From Spirulina subsalsa PCC 9445 (GTDB taxonomy: Bacteria; Cyanobacteriota; Cyanobacteriia; Cyanobacteriales; Spirulinaceae), in assembly GCF_000314005.1 (NCBI RefSeq), contig NZ_JH980292.1, positions 2,125,725 through 2,189,724 of the forward strand: DNA of 64,000 nucleotides, read 5' to 3'. The translations under genes were made by a program, and so were the position numbers. The notes beneath the pieces were generated by a model that worked only from the letters and a program-made list of their open reading frames with translations, made no database searches and was not told where the DNA came from. Positions 1 to 8,902 of the stretch are shown piece by piece; the stretch's first letter is position 1, and the number at the start of each line of letters is the position of its first letter.

Positions 1-136
1 AAATGCCAGACACTAAATGGTCTAGAACAAGAACTCTAACAATTTCCATAGGGGTGTGAGACAAGACAGCTTATGCCCCTAACTACTCATTATTTTCTTG
101 ATAGTTATCTCTTCACTCCATTAATAAAGTTTAGTC

Positions 137-1567
137 ATGTTTTCCGATTCTTTTGTGATCGAACTAAGAGCCGTCTTACAAGCACAGAATCATCTATTAC
201 AGCAAATTGAAGATGCGCTTTCAGAACTTGAAGAAAAATTCTCAGATGTCGATGAACAAACCCGACAGATTCAAGAACTTGAAAAAATGATGGCAGAACT
301 GGAAGCCTCTCTTGATTATCTAGAAGCAGATGATTTTGAGGACTTTGATGCTGATCAAATCATTCAACTTTACGAAAATCGTCAAAAATCTGTCTCTCAT
401 GAGTTAATAAAAATTGGCTATAAAGATTGGAATAGCTTTGTTCGTCAATGTCAAATTTATACACTAGAAAGAAGAATTGACCCTTTAACTCCTTATGAAA
501 GTTTATTAACCGAAGCTGATCTTCAACAGCTAAAAAGCGAATCTTATAAAGCTCAATATCAATGGGATCAGTTTGATTATATGGCTGTTGGTACAAGTGG
601 AATGTTAGCCGCCTTAACTGATTATTTTTTGGTAGCTATACCCCAAACTATTAATGGTGGTCAATATGCTGGACAATTAGGAAGTCCCCTTACAGCATGG
701 CTCAAACAATATAATATTAATCAATCTGATGATTGGTTTGCTCAATGGACAAAAACCTTAGAGAAAACTTGTAAAACACCTTATGATAATCAAACACTAA
801 TTGATGGAATGTCTGCAAAAAGTCACCGCTTTCAATCTTTAGGACATGACCCTGTATTGGGATTTATTTTCGGTATTTTAGATATTATGCGAGGTACGAT
901 TACAGGTTTCTCTTATAAAAAATTAATTAACTTGAATGTTCATAAATGGGAATGTCATCCTGTTCCTGAAGCTCAAACTGTTGGACTAATAGAAGCCTTG
1001 TTACGTCACCTTGGTCATTTAATTTCCGATGTAGCAACACCGATGGGACTTCCTGCACCTTTTATGACATTGATGCAGGGTATAAACATGGGTAGCTTTG
1101 GAGAAAAAAAACGAACGGTTGCTGAAATTGCGCGTTGGATGTATCTAAATGGCTATGATTTTCGACATTTCTTAGTAACAGGAATTACTCCTGCTGTTAT
1201 TGAAGTAACCCTTAGAGCTTATATTATGTTAAGACACTACTCTGAGAAAAAAGAATTTAAAATTGACATCTGTTCTAATCCTAAATATCGAACCATGCTC
1301 TTATCGGCTCATGGAATAGCGACATTAGCCAATGCAGGTAAAATTGCCTTAATGCAAGGGAATCCTTTAGCGATTAATTATGCTCAGTGGTTAGCCTGTA
1401 TTCGTTATCTTATCCCTAGTATGAAATATTGGGTATTTGACAAACATCAATTAAAGTTAGACCACCTTGAAAAAATCAATGAAGATAACTGGGATAGCTT
1501 ATTAGATAATAGCGATAAAATCTTGCAGATGGTAACTCAATCTAGTGATCTGATCTATTTAAACTGA
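137..1567 (+). CDS. Hypothetical protein, coiled-coil N-terminus, possible membrane/metal-binding core
   Basis: I do not recognise this 476-residue protein. Residues 15-60 are rich in E, Q and L with heptad spacing and probably form a coiled coil. From about residue 150 it changes character: a hydrophobic stretch near 155-168 contains D162, then S229-H230-R231 and H237-D238 precede another hydrophobic segment (240-250), and H291, H294, D298 lead into a TPMG motif. This spacing of His/Asp beside hydrophobic helices recalls the YdjM-type membrane-bound metal-dependent hydrolases, but that is my inference from pattern only. The gene is AT-richer than the ribosomal genes beside it and stands alone: nothing is on its strand until the ferredoxin gene at 6360. 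The G-rich repeat block that follows lies between it and the convergent rplL. ATG start at 137; no clear Shine-Dalgarno sequence. Confidence 0.7.
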   Translation: MFSDSFVIELRAVLQAQNHLLQQIEDALSELEEKFSDVDEQTRQIQELEKMMAELEASLDYLEADDFEDFDADQIIQLYENRQKSVSHELIKIGYKDWNSFVRQCQIYTLERRIDPLTPYESLLTEADLQQLKSESYKAQYQWDQFDYMAVGTSGMLAALTDYFLVAIPQTINGGQYAGQLGSPLTAWLKQYNINQSDDWFAQWTKTLEKTCKTPYDNQTLIDGMSAKSHRFQSLGHDPVLGFIFGILDIMRGTITGFSYKKLINLNVHKWECHPVPEAQTVGLIEALLRHLGHLISDVATPMGLPAPFMTLMQGINMGSFGEKKRTVAEIARWMYLNGYDFRHFLVTGITPAVIEVTLRAYIMLRHYSEKKEFKIDICSNPKYRTMLLSAHGIATLANAGKIALMQGNPLAINYAQWLACIRYLIPSMKYWVFDKHQLKLDHLEKINEDNWDSLLDNSDKILQMVTQSSDLIYLN

Positions 1568-1609
1568 AAAAGAGGTCTAGTTAAAACTAGACCCATCTGT
1601 TGATTTCAG

Positions 1610-1757
1610 TTTGAATAAGGGAAAGGGGAGAGGGGGAGAGGGGGAGCAGGGGAATAACCAAAACTCTTGACTATTGCCTTTTCCCGACTCCCTAGGGCGC
1701 AAGCATTGCGCCCCTACACCGACTCCCTATTCCCGATTACTCAACTCTCAGCAAGCC
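1610..1757. repeat. G-run/C-run dispersed repeat block
   Basis: Runs of GGGGAGAGG and CCGACTCCC flank a hairpin GGGCGCAA...TTGCGCCC. The block ends in the inverted motif TCAGCAAGCCCTA, whose last three bases (read on the minus strand as TAG) are the stop codon of rplL. Copies of the same block recur through the window (see findings). It separates two convergent genes and could act as a bidirectional stop for transcription. Confidence 0.7.
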
Positions 1758-2159
1758 CTATTTAATGGTCACTTTCGCGCCAGCTTCTTCAAGCTGTTTC
1801 TTGACGGATTCAGCATCATCTTTGCCCGTGGCTTCTTTGATGGGTTTAGGCACAGATTCGACCAATTCTTTGGCTTCTTTGAGGCCTAAGCCTGTGATAC
1901 CGCGCACGACTTTGAGGATGGCAATTTTCTTGTCGGCGGGGAACTCTTCGAGAATTACGTCGAATTCGGTTTTTTCTTCGACTTCTTCGGCGGGGGCAGC
2001 ACCACCCGCAGCCGCACCGGGAGCCATCATCATCATGCCGCCAGCCGGAGCCGCAGCCGTCACGCCAAAAGCGTCTTCAATTTGTTTGACCAATTCAGAG
2101 GCTTCGAGCAGGGTCAGAGATTTTAGCTTTTCGAGAATTTCATCAGTTGCAGCAGACAT
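1758..2159 (-). CDS. rplL: 50S ribosomal protein L7/L12
   Basis: 133 residues, normal length. The N-terminal dimerisation helices (1-32) end in the [13 protein letters not shown] motif, followed by an Ala/Gly/Met-rich flexible hinge (about 35-65) and the conserved C-terminal domain (about 66-133) with [15 protein letters not shown] and [12 protein letters not shown]. It forms the ribosomal stalk on L10 and recruits translational GTPases. Last gene of the secE-nusG-rplKAJL cluster, about 80 bases after rplJ. Its TAG stop is the first three bases of the dispersed repeat end TAGGGCTTGCTGA, so the repeat lies exactly at the gene end. Confidence 0.98.
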   Translation of the reverse strand: MSAATDEILEKLKSLTLLEASELVKQIEDAFGVTAAAPAGGMMMMAPGAAAGGAAPAEEVEEKTEFDVILEEFPADKKIAILKVVRGITGLGLKEAKELVESVPKPIKEATGKDDAESVKKQLEEAGAKVTIK

Positions 2160-2206
2160 TGGTAAACTCCTTATAGATAGAGATAATCATTGTGTTCTGG
2201 ATTGGG

Positions 2207-2233
2207 GTCCGCTGTGAGGGCGGACTTTTTTTT
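2207..2233. other. Stem-loop in the rplJ-rplL spacer
   Basis: GTCCGC / GCGGAC pair around a 7-base loop, followed on the plus strand by a run of eight T. In the minus-strand operon mRNA the A-run precedes the hairpin, so it is not an ordinary terminator for rplJ. It could be a processing or pausing site between rplJ and rplL, or a terminator against plus-strand transcription. Confidence 0.5.
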
Positions 2234-2240
2234 GGGGAAT

Positions 2241-2804
2241 TTAGCCCTCTTGGTCTTTTTGAACCTTGGCTTGAACCACGCGACCCACAGAGGCCGGGAC
2301 TTCGTTGATTCCCCGTGCCACAGATGAAGGCACTTCTTTGATTCCCACTGCCAACTGGGTGGCAATCGAGTTGATCGCCCCAGCAATTTGGGCAATGAGT
2401 TCTTCTTTGGAGGGCAGGTCTGCGATCGCCTTAACTTGTTCTTCATTCAAGGCGCGCCCCTGCATCACGCCACCCCGGAATTCAGTCTTCTTACTAACTT
2501 TCTTGAATTCCTGGTAAGCGCGAATTGCCCCACCAATATCATCCTTAACGAAAAGGAACGCATTAGAGCCAGACAGAAATTCCGTCATCGGCCGCCAATT
2601 GTCATCCTCTTCTACGGCTAACCGCATTAAGGTATTTTTCGTCACCGTACAGACGGTTCCGGTCGGACGTACTCGGTCGCGCAAATCACCGATTTCGCTC
2701 ACCGAGAGTCCTTGGTAATCGAAAACAACCGTTAATTGCGCCTCACTCAGACGAGTCTTGAGATCGGCGATAATCTCGGCCTTGTTTTCCCGAGTCCTCC
2801 CCAT
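2241..2804 (-). CDS. rplJ: 50S ribosomal protein L10
   Basis: 187 residues from ATG at 2804. It binds 23S rRNA and anchors the L7/L12 dimers through its C-terminal helix; in many bacteria it also represses its own mRNA. The MGRTRENKAEI N-terminus is typical of cyanobacterial L10. A longer reading from GTG at 2813 is possible, but that codon falls inside the strong Shine-Dalgarno AAGGAGG, which is well placed for ATG 2804, so I chose ATG. The upstream 240 bases carry a structured leader. The C-terminal tail is Lys/Gln-rich (VVQAKVQKDQEG). Confidence 0.97.
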   Translation of the reverse strand: MGRTRENKAEIIADLKTRLSEAQLTVVFDYQGLSVSEIGDLRDRVRPTGTVCTVTKNTLMRLAVEEDDNWRPMTEFLSGSNAFLFVKDDIGGAIRAYQEFKKVSKKTEFRGGVMQGRALNEEQVKAIADLPSKEELIAQIAGAINSIATQLAVGIKEVPSSVARGINEVPASVGRVVQAKVQKDQEG

Positions 2805-2854
2805 GCCTGTCACCTCCTTGTTTGCTTGGGATTGTAGGCATCCTGCGACAACAA

Positions 2855-2946
2855 GACCCCGACAGATTCGCCGGGGTCAGAGCGTTACAGTTCCCAGCAT
2901 TGGATTCTCTGTTTGGGACCAGGAATCCAAAGGTAGAAACTGTAAC
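2855..2946 (-). promoter_or_regulatory. Candidate L10 leader RNA (r-protein autoregulation)
   Basis: On the minus strand the rplA-rplJ spacer folds into a long stem closed by GTTACAGTT (2946-2938) and AACTGTAAC (2892-2884). An inner stem GGATTC/GAATCC lies within it. It is followed by a second hairpin GACCCCG...CGGGGTC (2878-2855) and then a U-rich stretch TCTTGTTGT. Position and shape match the L10 leader, a known cis-regulatory RNA upstream of rplJ that binds L10(L12)4. The second hairpin could be an attenuator. I did not verify the kink-turn consensus. Confidence 0.6.
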
Positions 2947-3046
2947 TGACTCCACCTCGGCAGAAAATTAAGTCTGATTCGCTCAATCGGCTTAGACTTC
3001 TGCTGTCTTTGGTGTTGTACAGTATGCAGTTGTCTTAGATGCTAAA

Positions 3047-3760
3047 CTACGCTGCATCTAGTTTGAGGTCGCGGAGTGCGTTAATATCCACTTCAATGGC
3101 AGGTCCCATAGAAGCCGACACATACACACTGCGCCAGTACCGACCTTTTGCACCGGAAGGACGATTGCGGTCAATCACCTCTTGCAGTGCCTTTAAATTG
3201 GTCAATAAATCTTCCGAAGAAAATGATGCCTTACCAAACATAACATGAACGATGCCCGTTCGGTCAGCCCGAAATTCTTGTTTCCCGGCCTTGAACTCAT
3301 CAATGGCACCCGCTAAGTCCATCGTAACCGTCCCTGCCTTGGGTGAGGGCATTAAGCCTCGTGGCCCCAACAAACGCCCTAATTTAGCCACTTGGGGCAT
3401 CATATCCGGGGTGGCAATGACCAGATCAAAATCCATCATGCCTTTTTGGATTTCTTCAATCAGTTCTTCAGATCCCGCAATATCTGCCCCGGCATTGTTG
3501 GCTTCTGCCACTTTTTCCCCCCGCGCAATCACGGCCACGCGCACGGTTTGCCCAGTGCCTTTGGGGAAGGAAACCGTTGTCCGTAATTGTTGGTCTGTGT
3601 ATTTAGGGTCAATGCCTAAACGAATATGGGCTTCTGCGGTTTCGTCGAACTTCGCAGTTGCCGTTTCTTTTAATAAATTCAGCGCTTCTAACGGCTCATA
3701 GGTGCGCTTTTCGACCTTAGCCTGAGCCTCTTGCAAACGACGGGAAATTTTTTTTACCAT
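3047..3760 (-). CDS. rplA: 50S ribosomal protein L1
   Basis: 237 residues from the ATG at 3760 ([13 protein letters not shown]), usual length. It forms the L1 stalk near the E site and commonly represses the rplK-rplA mRNA. The family motifs [36 protein letters not shown] and [10 protein letters not shown] are visible. An in-frame extension to 3802 exists, but ATG 3760 is preceded by AAGGAGAAAAC at correct spacing and gives the usual N-terminus. Between rplK and rplJ in the cluster. Confidence 0.97.
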   Translation of the reverse strand: MVKKISRRLQEAQAKVEKRTYEPLEALNLLKETATAKFDETAEAHIRLGIDPKYTDQQLRTTVSFPKGTGQTVRVAVIARGEKVAEANNAGADIAGSEELIEEIQKGMMDFDLVIATPDMMPQVAKLGRLLGPRGLMPSPKAGTVTMDLAGAIDEFKAGKQEFRADRTGIVHVMFGKASFSSEDLLTNLKALQEVIDRNRPSGAKGRYWRSVYVSASMGPAIEVDINALRDLKLDAA

Positions 3761-3828
3761 GTTTTCTCCTTGGGTCTTAACGAAGCGTCCGCCTCTCCCC
3801 AATACAGTTGTCTTAATTTGTGCAGGGA

Positions 3829-4257
3829 TTATTCAGCCGCGACTTTAACGCCCATGTTTTTGGCGGTTCCGGCAATAATGCGCATGGCCGCTTCTACATC
3901 ATTGGCGTTGAGGTCGGGCATTTTGGTTTCCGCAATCTTGCGGAGTTGGTCTTGAGTAATGGTTGCCACCACTTGTTTATTGGGTTGGCTCGCGCCTTTT
4001 TCAATGCCAGCCGCTTTTTTGATTAACACCGAAGCGGGAGGGGTTTTGAGAATAAAGGTGAAACTCCGGTCTTCATAGATGGAGATTTCCACCGGAACAA
4101 CCATCCCCGCTTGATCGGCGGTTTTGGCGTTGTACTCTTTCACAAAGGCCATAATATTGACCCCGTGTTGACCCAAAGCTGGACCAACGGGAGGGGTAGC
4201 GGCCGCTTTACCTGCTGGCAAAGCTAATTTCACTAAGGCAACAACTTTTTTCGCCAT
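3829..4257 (-). CDS. rplK: 50S ribosomal protein L11
   Basis: 142 residues, standard length. The N-terminal domain (to about residue 70) has the proline-rich [15 protein letters not shown] motif and the C-terminal domain binds 23S rRNA at the GTPase-associated centre. The family signature near the end ([20 protein letters not shown]) is intact. The start ATG at 4257 lies two bases after the nusG stop, so translation is probably coupled. Confidence 0.98.
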   Translation of the reverse strand: MAKKVVALVKLALPAGKAAATPPVGPALGQHGVNIMAFVKEYNAKTADQAGMVVPVEISIYEDRSFTFILKTPPASVLIKKAAGIEKGASQPNKQVVATITQDQLRKIAETKMPDLNANDVEAAMRIIAGTAKNMGVKVAAE

Positions 4258-4259
4258 TT

Positions 4260-4901
4260 CTAGCTCTTCTTCTCTACCTGATTAAATTCCAATTCCACAG
4301 GTGTATCGCGCCCGAAGATGGAAAGCAAGGCTTTGAGTTTGCTCCGTTCAGGGCTAACTTCAATCACTTCGCCTTCAAAATCTTTAAACGGACCCGACAA
4401 TACCATAATTTGATCCCCGACGGACATATCCACTTTGACCACGGGTTCTTGTTCTTGGGCGTGTTTGAAGATCCGCTCAATTTCTGAGGGACTCAGGGGA
4501 ACAGGTAAGACATGACCCCGCCCTCGGCCGTAGCGGCGCTTCTGTTCGGCTCCCACAAAGTTAATCACATTGGGGGTGCTTTTAACGGCTTGCCACGATT
4601 CATCATCAAGCAGCATTTGCACCAGAACATAACCGGGGAAAACTTTTTCTTCGCCGTGGATGCGTGTCCCGTCTTTGCGCACCTTAACGGTGGGCGTTTG
4701 GGGAATTTGCACTTGCAGGATGCGGTCGGTCACATCTAGGGTACGAATGCGCTGTTCTAGGTTGGCCTTAACCCGCTTTTCGCAGCCTGACGCGACCTGC
4801 ACGGCATACCAGCGTGCTGTTTTCGGTTTGCTGTTTTGCAGGGGGGTTTCTTCCTGTTCTGCGTTGTTAAACTCTTCGGGTTCGTCAGTGGGAAAAATCA
4901 T
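4260..4901 (-). CDS. nusG: Transcription termination/antitermination protein NusG
   Basis: 213 residues. An acidic N-terminal extension (about 1-27) precedes the NGN domain starting at [14 protein letters not shown]; the C-terminal KOW domain covers about 155-213 ([19 protein letters not shown]). It binds RNA polymerase to modulate pausing and couples to Rho or to ribosomal S10. The start codon overlaps the secE stop (ATGA, 4901), and rplK starts two bases after its end: a tightly coupled secE-nusG-rplK unit as in most bacteria. Confidence 0.97.
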   Translation of the reverse strand: MIFPTDEPEEFNNAEQEETPLQNSKPKTARWYAVQVASGCEKRVKANLEQRIRTLDVTDRILQVQIPQTPTVKVRKDGTRIHGEEKVFPGYVLVQMLLDDESWQAVKSTPNVINFVGAEQKRRYGRGRGHVLPVPLSPSEIERIFKHAQEQEPVVKVDMSVGDQIMVLSGPFKDFEGEVIEVSPERSKLKALLSIFGRDTPVELEFNQVEKKS

Positions 4902-5221
4902 CAGAACACCGTCCTACTTAACCAAACAAACAGATTATCTACAAAGTAAATGGTGGTGGCGACTAATGTCACCATCAGAATCACGGCGGCAGATTCGCTG
5001 ATCAGTTGCTGGCGGGAAGGCCAGACGACTTTCGAGAGTTCCTCGCGAGATTCCTGGAGGAACTCTACCGGACTGAAGTCTGAACCGGATGCTTTGTCGG
5101 TTTCCTTGGAGGAAACTACTTCTGCGTTTTTGGGTTTACTTTTGGCGTTTTTGGGAGAACTGTCTTGAGGTTGGTTGCCTCCATTGGAGTTCTCTTGGTT
5201 CGCGACGTTTTTTTTGGCCAC
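4901..5221 (-). CDS. secE: Preprotein translocase subunit SecE
   Basis: 106 residues with a GTG start at 5221 preceded by GAGGAGGAAG. Residues 1-48 are a hydrophilic Lys/Ser/Asn-rich extension. The conserved core is FLQESREELSKVVWPSRQQL followed by one transmembrane helix (about 78-98). It stabilises SecY in the thylakoid and plasma membranes. A single membrane span with an N-terminal extension is the usual form in cyanobacteria. First gene of the secE-nusG-rplKAJL run. Confidence 0.95.
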   Translation of the reverse strand: MAKKNVANQENSNGGNQPQDSSPKNAKSKPKNAEVVSSKETDKASGSDFSPVEFLQESREELSKVVWPSRQQLISESAAVILMVTLVATTIYFVDNLFVWLSRTVF

Positions 5222-5684
5222 AACTTCCTCCTCGGATGATCGAGTTTTGCGCGCTGAGTAGCAGGTTTTGGTTGGGGTGAATCAAGGGAGTTAAAGGGTT
5301 TGACAGCACTTACTTTAAGCGGGGATTCAGAGCCAACACTCCCAATATTAAGCTTGAAGAGGCTACTCTTCAAAATGCTACTGGCTCTAGGATAAGTTGC
5401 CTTAAGATAACTTAATCCCGAATTCAAGACCGAACTTAGCCCCAAGGGGGAAAGCTCTCAGTCTGTGCGCTGTGCCCAAGTTCACCCTTTTGCGAAACTG
5501 CGTTCGCCTAGCGTCACGAAGTGAATCGCTTGCTCTAATCACTCTAGCCTCAGATTGTTTTGGGGCGGGGAGGTTAACCCTTCAGAAAGTGGGGTTTAAA
5601 CATGACCTGACTTTCCCCCCAAAGCTCATTCCCTTGTTGACGCACTCCATCAAGGGGAAGGAATGATCTGATTTTGAGGTTAGA
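5222..5684. other. 463-base non-coding spacer between tRNA-Trp and secE
   Basis: No convincing gene. It presumably holds the secE operon promoter, which I could not place. It contains one copy (5500-5529) of a palindromic 30-base repeat of the form GCGTTCGCnnAGCGTnnCGAAGnnAAtCGC, also found at 23171 and 10049. Open frames here (for example 5472-5666 plus) have no recognisable features. Confidence 0.6.
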
Positions 5685-5757
5685 CGCGCCCTGGAGGACT
5701 TGAACCCCCGACATCAGGTTTTGGAGACCTGCGTTCTACCAACTGAACTAAGAGCGC
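5685..5757 (-). tRNA. trnW-CCA: tRNA-Trp (anticodon CCA)
   Basis: 73 bases read on the minus strand. Acceptor stem GCGCTCT / AGGGCGC, D-loop AGTTCAGTTGGTAGAAC, anticodon loop CTCCAAA giving CCA, T-arm GGGGG-TTCAAGT-CCTCC, discriminator G. CCA is not encoded. Located between rplS and secE, the usual cyanobacterial position. Confidence 0.97.
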
Positions 5758-5918
5758 AAGCAGACCCTTGAGTGTTGCTGTTTTCTTTGGGTTAGAATTC
5801 CAACTTGTGATTCCAACCTGTAGGGATTTAGCAAGCTTGGGTGATCTGGCTCGTAATCCAGTTTAACGCAAAAGGGGAAATTTTGGGCAGCCTTTCCCAT
5901 TCAACCGGAAAAAGTTTT

Positions 5919-6284
5919 TTATAAAGCTCGATCGAAACGTTGTTTGATCCGAGTGGCTTTACCCACGCGATCGCGCAGATAATACAATTTGGCGCGACGC
6001 ACTTTCCCTCGGCGCACAATTTTAATCTCGGCGATCCTAGGAGAATGGAGTAAGAACACCCGCTCTACGCCAACCCCTTGGAAAATCCGCCGCACGGTAA
6101 TGGTTTCATTAATGCCCCCATTCCGTTTAGCAATGACTGTCCCTTCATAGGGTTGAATCCGTTCTTTGTTTTCGCCTTCTTTAATCCGTACACCGACCCG
6201 CACTGTGTCACCCACATGGATGATCGGCAGGTCATCTTTTAGCTGTTCTGCTTCAATCGACCGAATAATTTCTTCTGCATTCAT
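5919..6284 (-). CDS. rplS: 50S ribosomal protein L19
   Basis: 121 residues, standard length. Motifs [32 protein letters not shown] and the basic C-terminus [20 protein letters not shown] are diagnostic. It lies at the 30S-50S interface. Upstream of tRNA-Trp and the secE cluster on the same strand. ATG start at 6284; no strong Shine-Dalgarno, as is common in this organism. Confidence 0.98.
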   Translation of the reverse strand: MNAEEIIRSIEAEQLKDDLPIIHVGDTVRVGVRIKEGENKERIQPYEGTVIAKRNGGINETITVRRIFQGVGVERVFLLHSPRIAEIKIVRRGKVRRAKLYYLRDRVGKATRIKQRFDRAL

Positions 6285-6359
6285 GGCGTTGCCAAAAACT
6301 CACAGCTTTCTAGTGTAGCATGGTTTTATCGCGATTGAATAACTTGTCCTGAAGAAATT

Positions 6360-6860
6360 ATGCTAAATCCTCAAGAAATTGTCCCCTCAGTCGCCCTAGA
6401 ATCGGCACAGGAGGGAGAACTCAAGAGTTGTGTGGTGCAAAAGGCGATCGCCAACTTAGGAATCCCCCAAATCCATCGTCACCTATTCCTCTGTGCCGAC
6501 CAAACGAAACCCAAATGTTGCCCCAAGGAGCAAGGTCTAGCCACTTGGGATTACCTCAAGGGACGGTTGAAAGAATTGGGATTAGACACCCCCAGCGCCG
6601 ACCGCCCCAGCTGTGTCTTTCGCACCAAAGCCAACTGTCTCCGCATTTGTACTGAAGGTCCGATCTTATTGGTGTATCCCGATGGAGTCTGGTATGGTAA
6701 CGTCACCCCAGAAGTCATGGAACGAATTATTCAAGAACACTTATTACAAAATCAGATTGTTCAAGATTACGTTTTGTGTAGTCATCCCCTATCCCCTGTT
6801 TCCCTTGTCACTGTACCCCCACAAGGGCAGGAAAGAGATCCCCGAGGAGGAAACTTGTAA
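6360..6860 (+). CDS. Thioredoxin-like (2Fe-2S) ferredoxin
   Basis: 166 residues. The core (about 36-127) is the thioredoxin-like [2Fe-2S] ferredoxin fold with candidate ligands C45, C53/C54, C93 and C97 ([14 protein letters not shown] and [10 protein letters not shown]), followed by [14 protein letters not shown], typical of cyanobacterial members. It is expected to be a soluble electron carrier; the partner is unknown. The C-terminal tail from about residue 140 ([11 protein letters not shown]...) is atypical: its DNA (CCCCTATCCCCTGTTTCCC) resembles the dispersed C-run repeat, so the tail may come from repeat sequence. Divergent from rplS, 75 bases apart. Confidence 0.85.
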   Translation: MLNPQEIVPSVALESAQEGELKSCVVQKAIANLGIPQIHRHLFLCADQTKPKCCPKEQGLATWDYLKGRLKELGLDTPSADRPSCVFRTKANCLRICTEGPILLVYPDGVWYGNVTPEVMERIIQEHLLQNQIVQDYVLCSHPLSPVSLVTVPPQGQERDPRGGNL

Positions 6861-6952
6861 AAAAACAAGAGGAATCCCAATTCTTAGGGGATAATACAGA
6901 GACTAGACTACAAAACCGGAACACCTCCTCCCATGATGGTGAGTATCAGGCG

Positions 6953-7597
6953 ATGAAAGACAACGCGCAAAAAGATAGCAAGAAACTATTATTAATTGAC
7001 GATGACCCTAATTTAATCCTCTTAGTCAAAGATTATTTGGAATTTAGGGGGTATCAAGTGGTCACAGCAGAAAATGGTCGAGAAGCTCTGGATATCTTGG
7101 AACAGGAGATTCCCGACATGATCATTTGTGATGTGATGATGCCGGAGATGGATGGTTACGCCCTAGTGGAACACGTCCGAGATAACCCCCAAACCAGTTG
7201 GATTCCCTTCTTATTCCTCTCGGCCAAGGGACAAAGCCAAGACCGGGTTAAAGGGTTGAGTAAAGGGGCAGATGTTTATATGGTGAAGCCCTTTGAACCG
7301 GAAGAGTTAGTGGCACAGGTGGAATCTTCACTCAAACAGGCTAATCGCTTGATTCATCACAATAAAGGATCTGAATTAGGGCAAACCTTACAAGTTCCCG
7401 AGGGAGTGGAACTCACCCCCACAGAATTAAAAGTGGTGCAATTGGTCGCTCAAGGGATGGCGAACCGAGATATTGCCGTCCAACTGAAGGTCAGCCAGCG
7501 CACCATTGAAAGTCATGTGTCGAATATGCTCAACAAGACCAATCTACATAATCGGACAGAATTAGCTCGTTGGGCAATTGAGAGCAATAAAGCCTAA
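6953..7597 (+). CDS. rre1: NarL-type response regulator, Rre1/Ycf29-like
   Basis: 214 residues. Receiver domain (about 11-128): acidic pocket DDD near 17-19, phospho-acceptor Asp in IICDVMMPEMDGY, and the conserved Lys in YMVKPFEPEEL. C-terminal LuxR/NarL helix-turn-helix (about 150-212) with ELTPTELKVVQLVAQGMANRDIA and SQRTIESHVSNMLNK. Length and the characteristic SAKGQSQDRVKGL match the cyanobacterial/plastid Ycf29 (Rre1) family, a stress-linked DNA-binding regulator paired with Hik2/Hik34-type kinases in model strains. No kinase gene is adjacent. Subfamily assignment is from memory of the sequence and is likely but unchecked. Confidence 0.85.
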   Translation: MKDNAQKDSKKLLLIDDDPNLILLVKDYLEFRGYQVVTAENGREALDILEQEIPDMIICDVMMPEMDGYALVEHVRDNPQTSWIPFLFLSAKGQSQDRVKGLSKGADVYMVKPFEPEELVAQVESSLKQANRLIHHNKGSELGQTLQVPEGVELTPTELKVVQLVAQGMANRDIAVQLKVSQRTIESHVSNMLNKTNLHNRTELARWAIESNKA

Positions 7598-7599
7598 AA

Positions 7600-7620
7600 C
7601 CCCGTCGCTTCGGCGCGGGG
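7600..7620 (+). terminator. Hairpin after the response regulator gene
   Basis: CCCCGTCGC TTCG GCG-CGGGG, a GC-rich stem on a UUCG tetraloop, begins three bases after the stop codon. The U-tract is poor (ATTGTCAGC), so it may protect the mRNA 3' end or terminate weakly. The remaining spacer to 7888 holds no gene. Confidence 0.5.
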
Positions 7621-7888
7621 ATTGTCAGCAAAGTTAGCTCACGCCGTACTTCTGTATTTATCAGGGTCAAGGGTCGGTCAAGGGGAAAAAACCGGAATTT
7701 GGGCAATATTGCCTAAAGCGGGATGAATTTTCCGTCATTTGGCGGATGTTTTTTTTCGTTCATTGAAAATATTTGTTTAAAATTCCGTGAAGATCCCGAA
7801 AATTGCATAAGATGAAGGAAGTCACCTTTTTTGGTTTAGTTTTGAAGCGTTCCTCCTCGCACGAAGCGCTATTGCACTCCCCTATCCT

Positions 7889-8773
7889 ATGACTTCTATG
7901 GTCAAACCTTTGTTTTCCTCTGACTGGTCTTATGCAAAACCACTCTTGTTACTGTCAACAGTGCGGATTACAGCCAGTTCACCGACTTGGGTGGAGGGGG
8001 ATGACGTTCCGACGGTTATGATTCCGACGGATTACGCTTTTTCTGCTTATCCTCCTTTACAAGTCGCTGATCTTTCTCTTGATATGATTGAACCCGAAGT
8101 TGCTGCGGATCCCCTCAACAGCCCTCATCCAATTCCTTGGAATTGGGTCATGGCAACTTATGTGGAATTTGGTCAAAGTTCCTATACTGAACCTCGGTAT
8201 TATCGCAGTCCCGCCTTGGTGTCCCCTGATGGCGAATACGCGGCCTATAGTCGCATTCAAATGTATATGGATCAGAATCTCTATGGCAGTCGTGTCACCA
8301 GTGTTATGTTTTTAGAGAACCTAAGAACTGGAGATTTGCAAACCATTACAGCGACTTCTCCTTTAGCGGGGAATCCCTTTAATGACAATGAGGAGGCTTA
8401 TCAACCGGGGGCGATTTCCATTTTAATTCCGGTGTCTTGGTCTGAAGGAGGCGATCGCCTTTTAGCCCGACAATTTGAAGGATTATTTAGTACCTCCGAG
8501 GCTTCCGACTATGGCGTAGTATGGGATCGGATTCACAATCGCACCTCTACTGTCTCTCCCACGCGCATTCAGTACACCAACGCGGTGTTATTGGGCTGGA
8601 GTACCCTTTACCCTCAACAGGTCTTATTTCGCGCTGGAACCCTCGGAGATGACCACTGGCCCCTATGGGCGGTGAATTACGACAATGAAACCACCTTGGC
8701 ATCGGAAGATCGTCCCGTAGTCTATGGTCAAACTCAAGCTCCTGTTTGGACTGGTCCCCAAGCCAAATGGTAA
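7889..8773 (+). CDS. Cyanobacterial conserved protein, possible beta-propeller-like
   Basis: 294 residues, not assigned to a named family. A Pro-rich stretch HPIPWNWVM lies near residue 75, followed by repeated segments with the flavour of TolB/PD40 propeller blades (ALVSPDGEYAAYSRIQ, PVSWSEGGDRLLARQFEG, QVLFRAGTLGDDHWPLWAV). No signal peptide or membrane helix is evident, so it is probably cytoplasmic. It ends in PVWTGPQAKW. Start ATG 7889 lacks a clear ribosome binding site; ATG at 7898 is an alternative. Confidence 0.75.
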   Translation: MTSMVKPLFSSDWSYAKPLLLLSTVRITASSPTWVEGDDVPTVMIPTDYAFSAYPPLQVADLSLDMIEPEVAADPLNSPHPIPWNWVMATYVEFGQSSYTEPRYYRSPALVSPDGEYAAYSRIQMYMDQNLYGSRVTSVMFLENLRTGDLQTITATSPLAGNPFNDNEEAYQPGAISILIPVSWSEGGDRLLARQFEGLFSTSEASDYGVVWDRIHNRTSTVSPTRIQYTNAVLLGWSTLYPQQVLFRAGTLGDDHWPLWAVNYDNETTLASEDRPVVYGQTQAPVWTGPQAKW

Positions 8774-8902
8774 AAGCAGGAGGGCAATTATCGATGATCA
8801 ATTATACTGATTGGACACAAGTTCCCATTTGATCGGGAATTCACCCTCATGGGAGAGAATACTAGGGAAGGCTGATCCATACAGCATCTTCCTAGATCCT
8901 CT

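Noticed and set aside
1765-2217. 150-codon plus-strand frame opposite rplL
   Set aside because: It is the antisense shadow of rplL; its Ala/Pro/Ser composition mirrors the L7/L12 hinge and it has no independent features.
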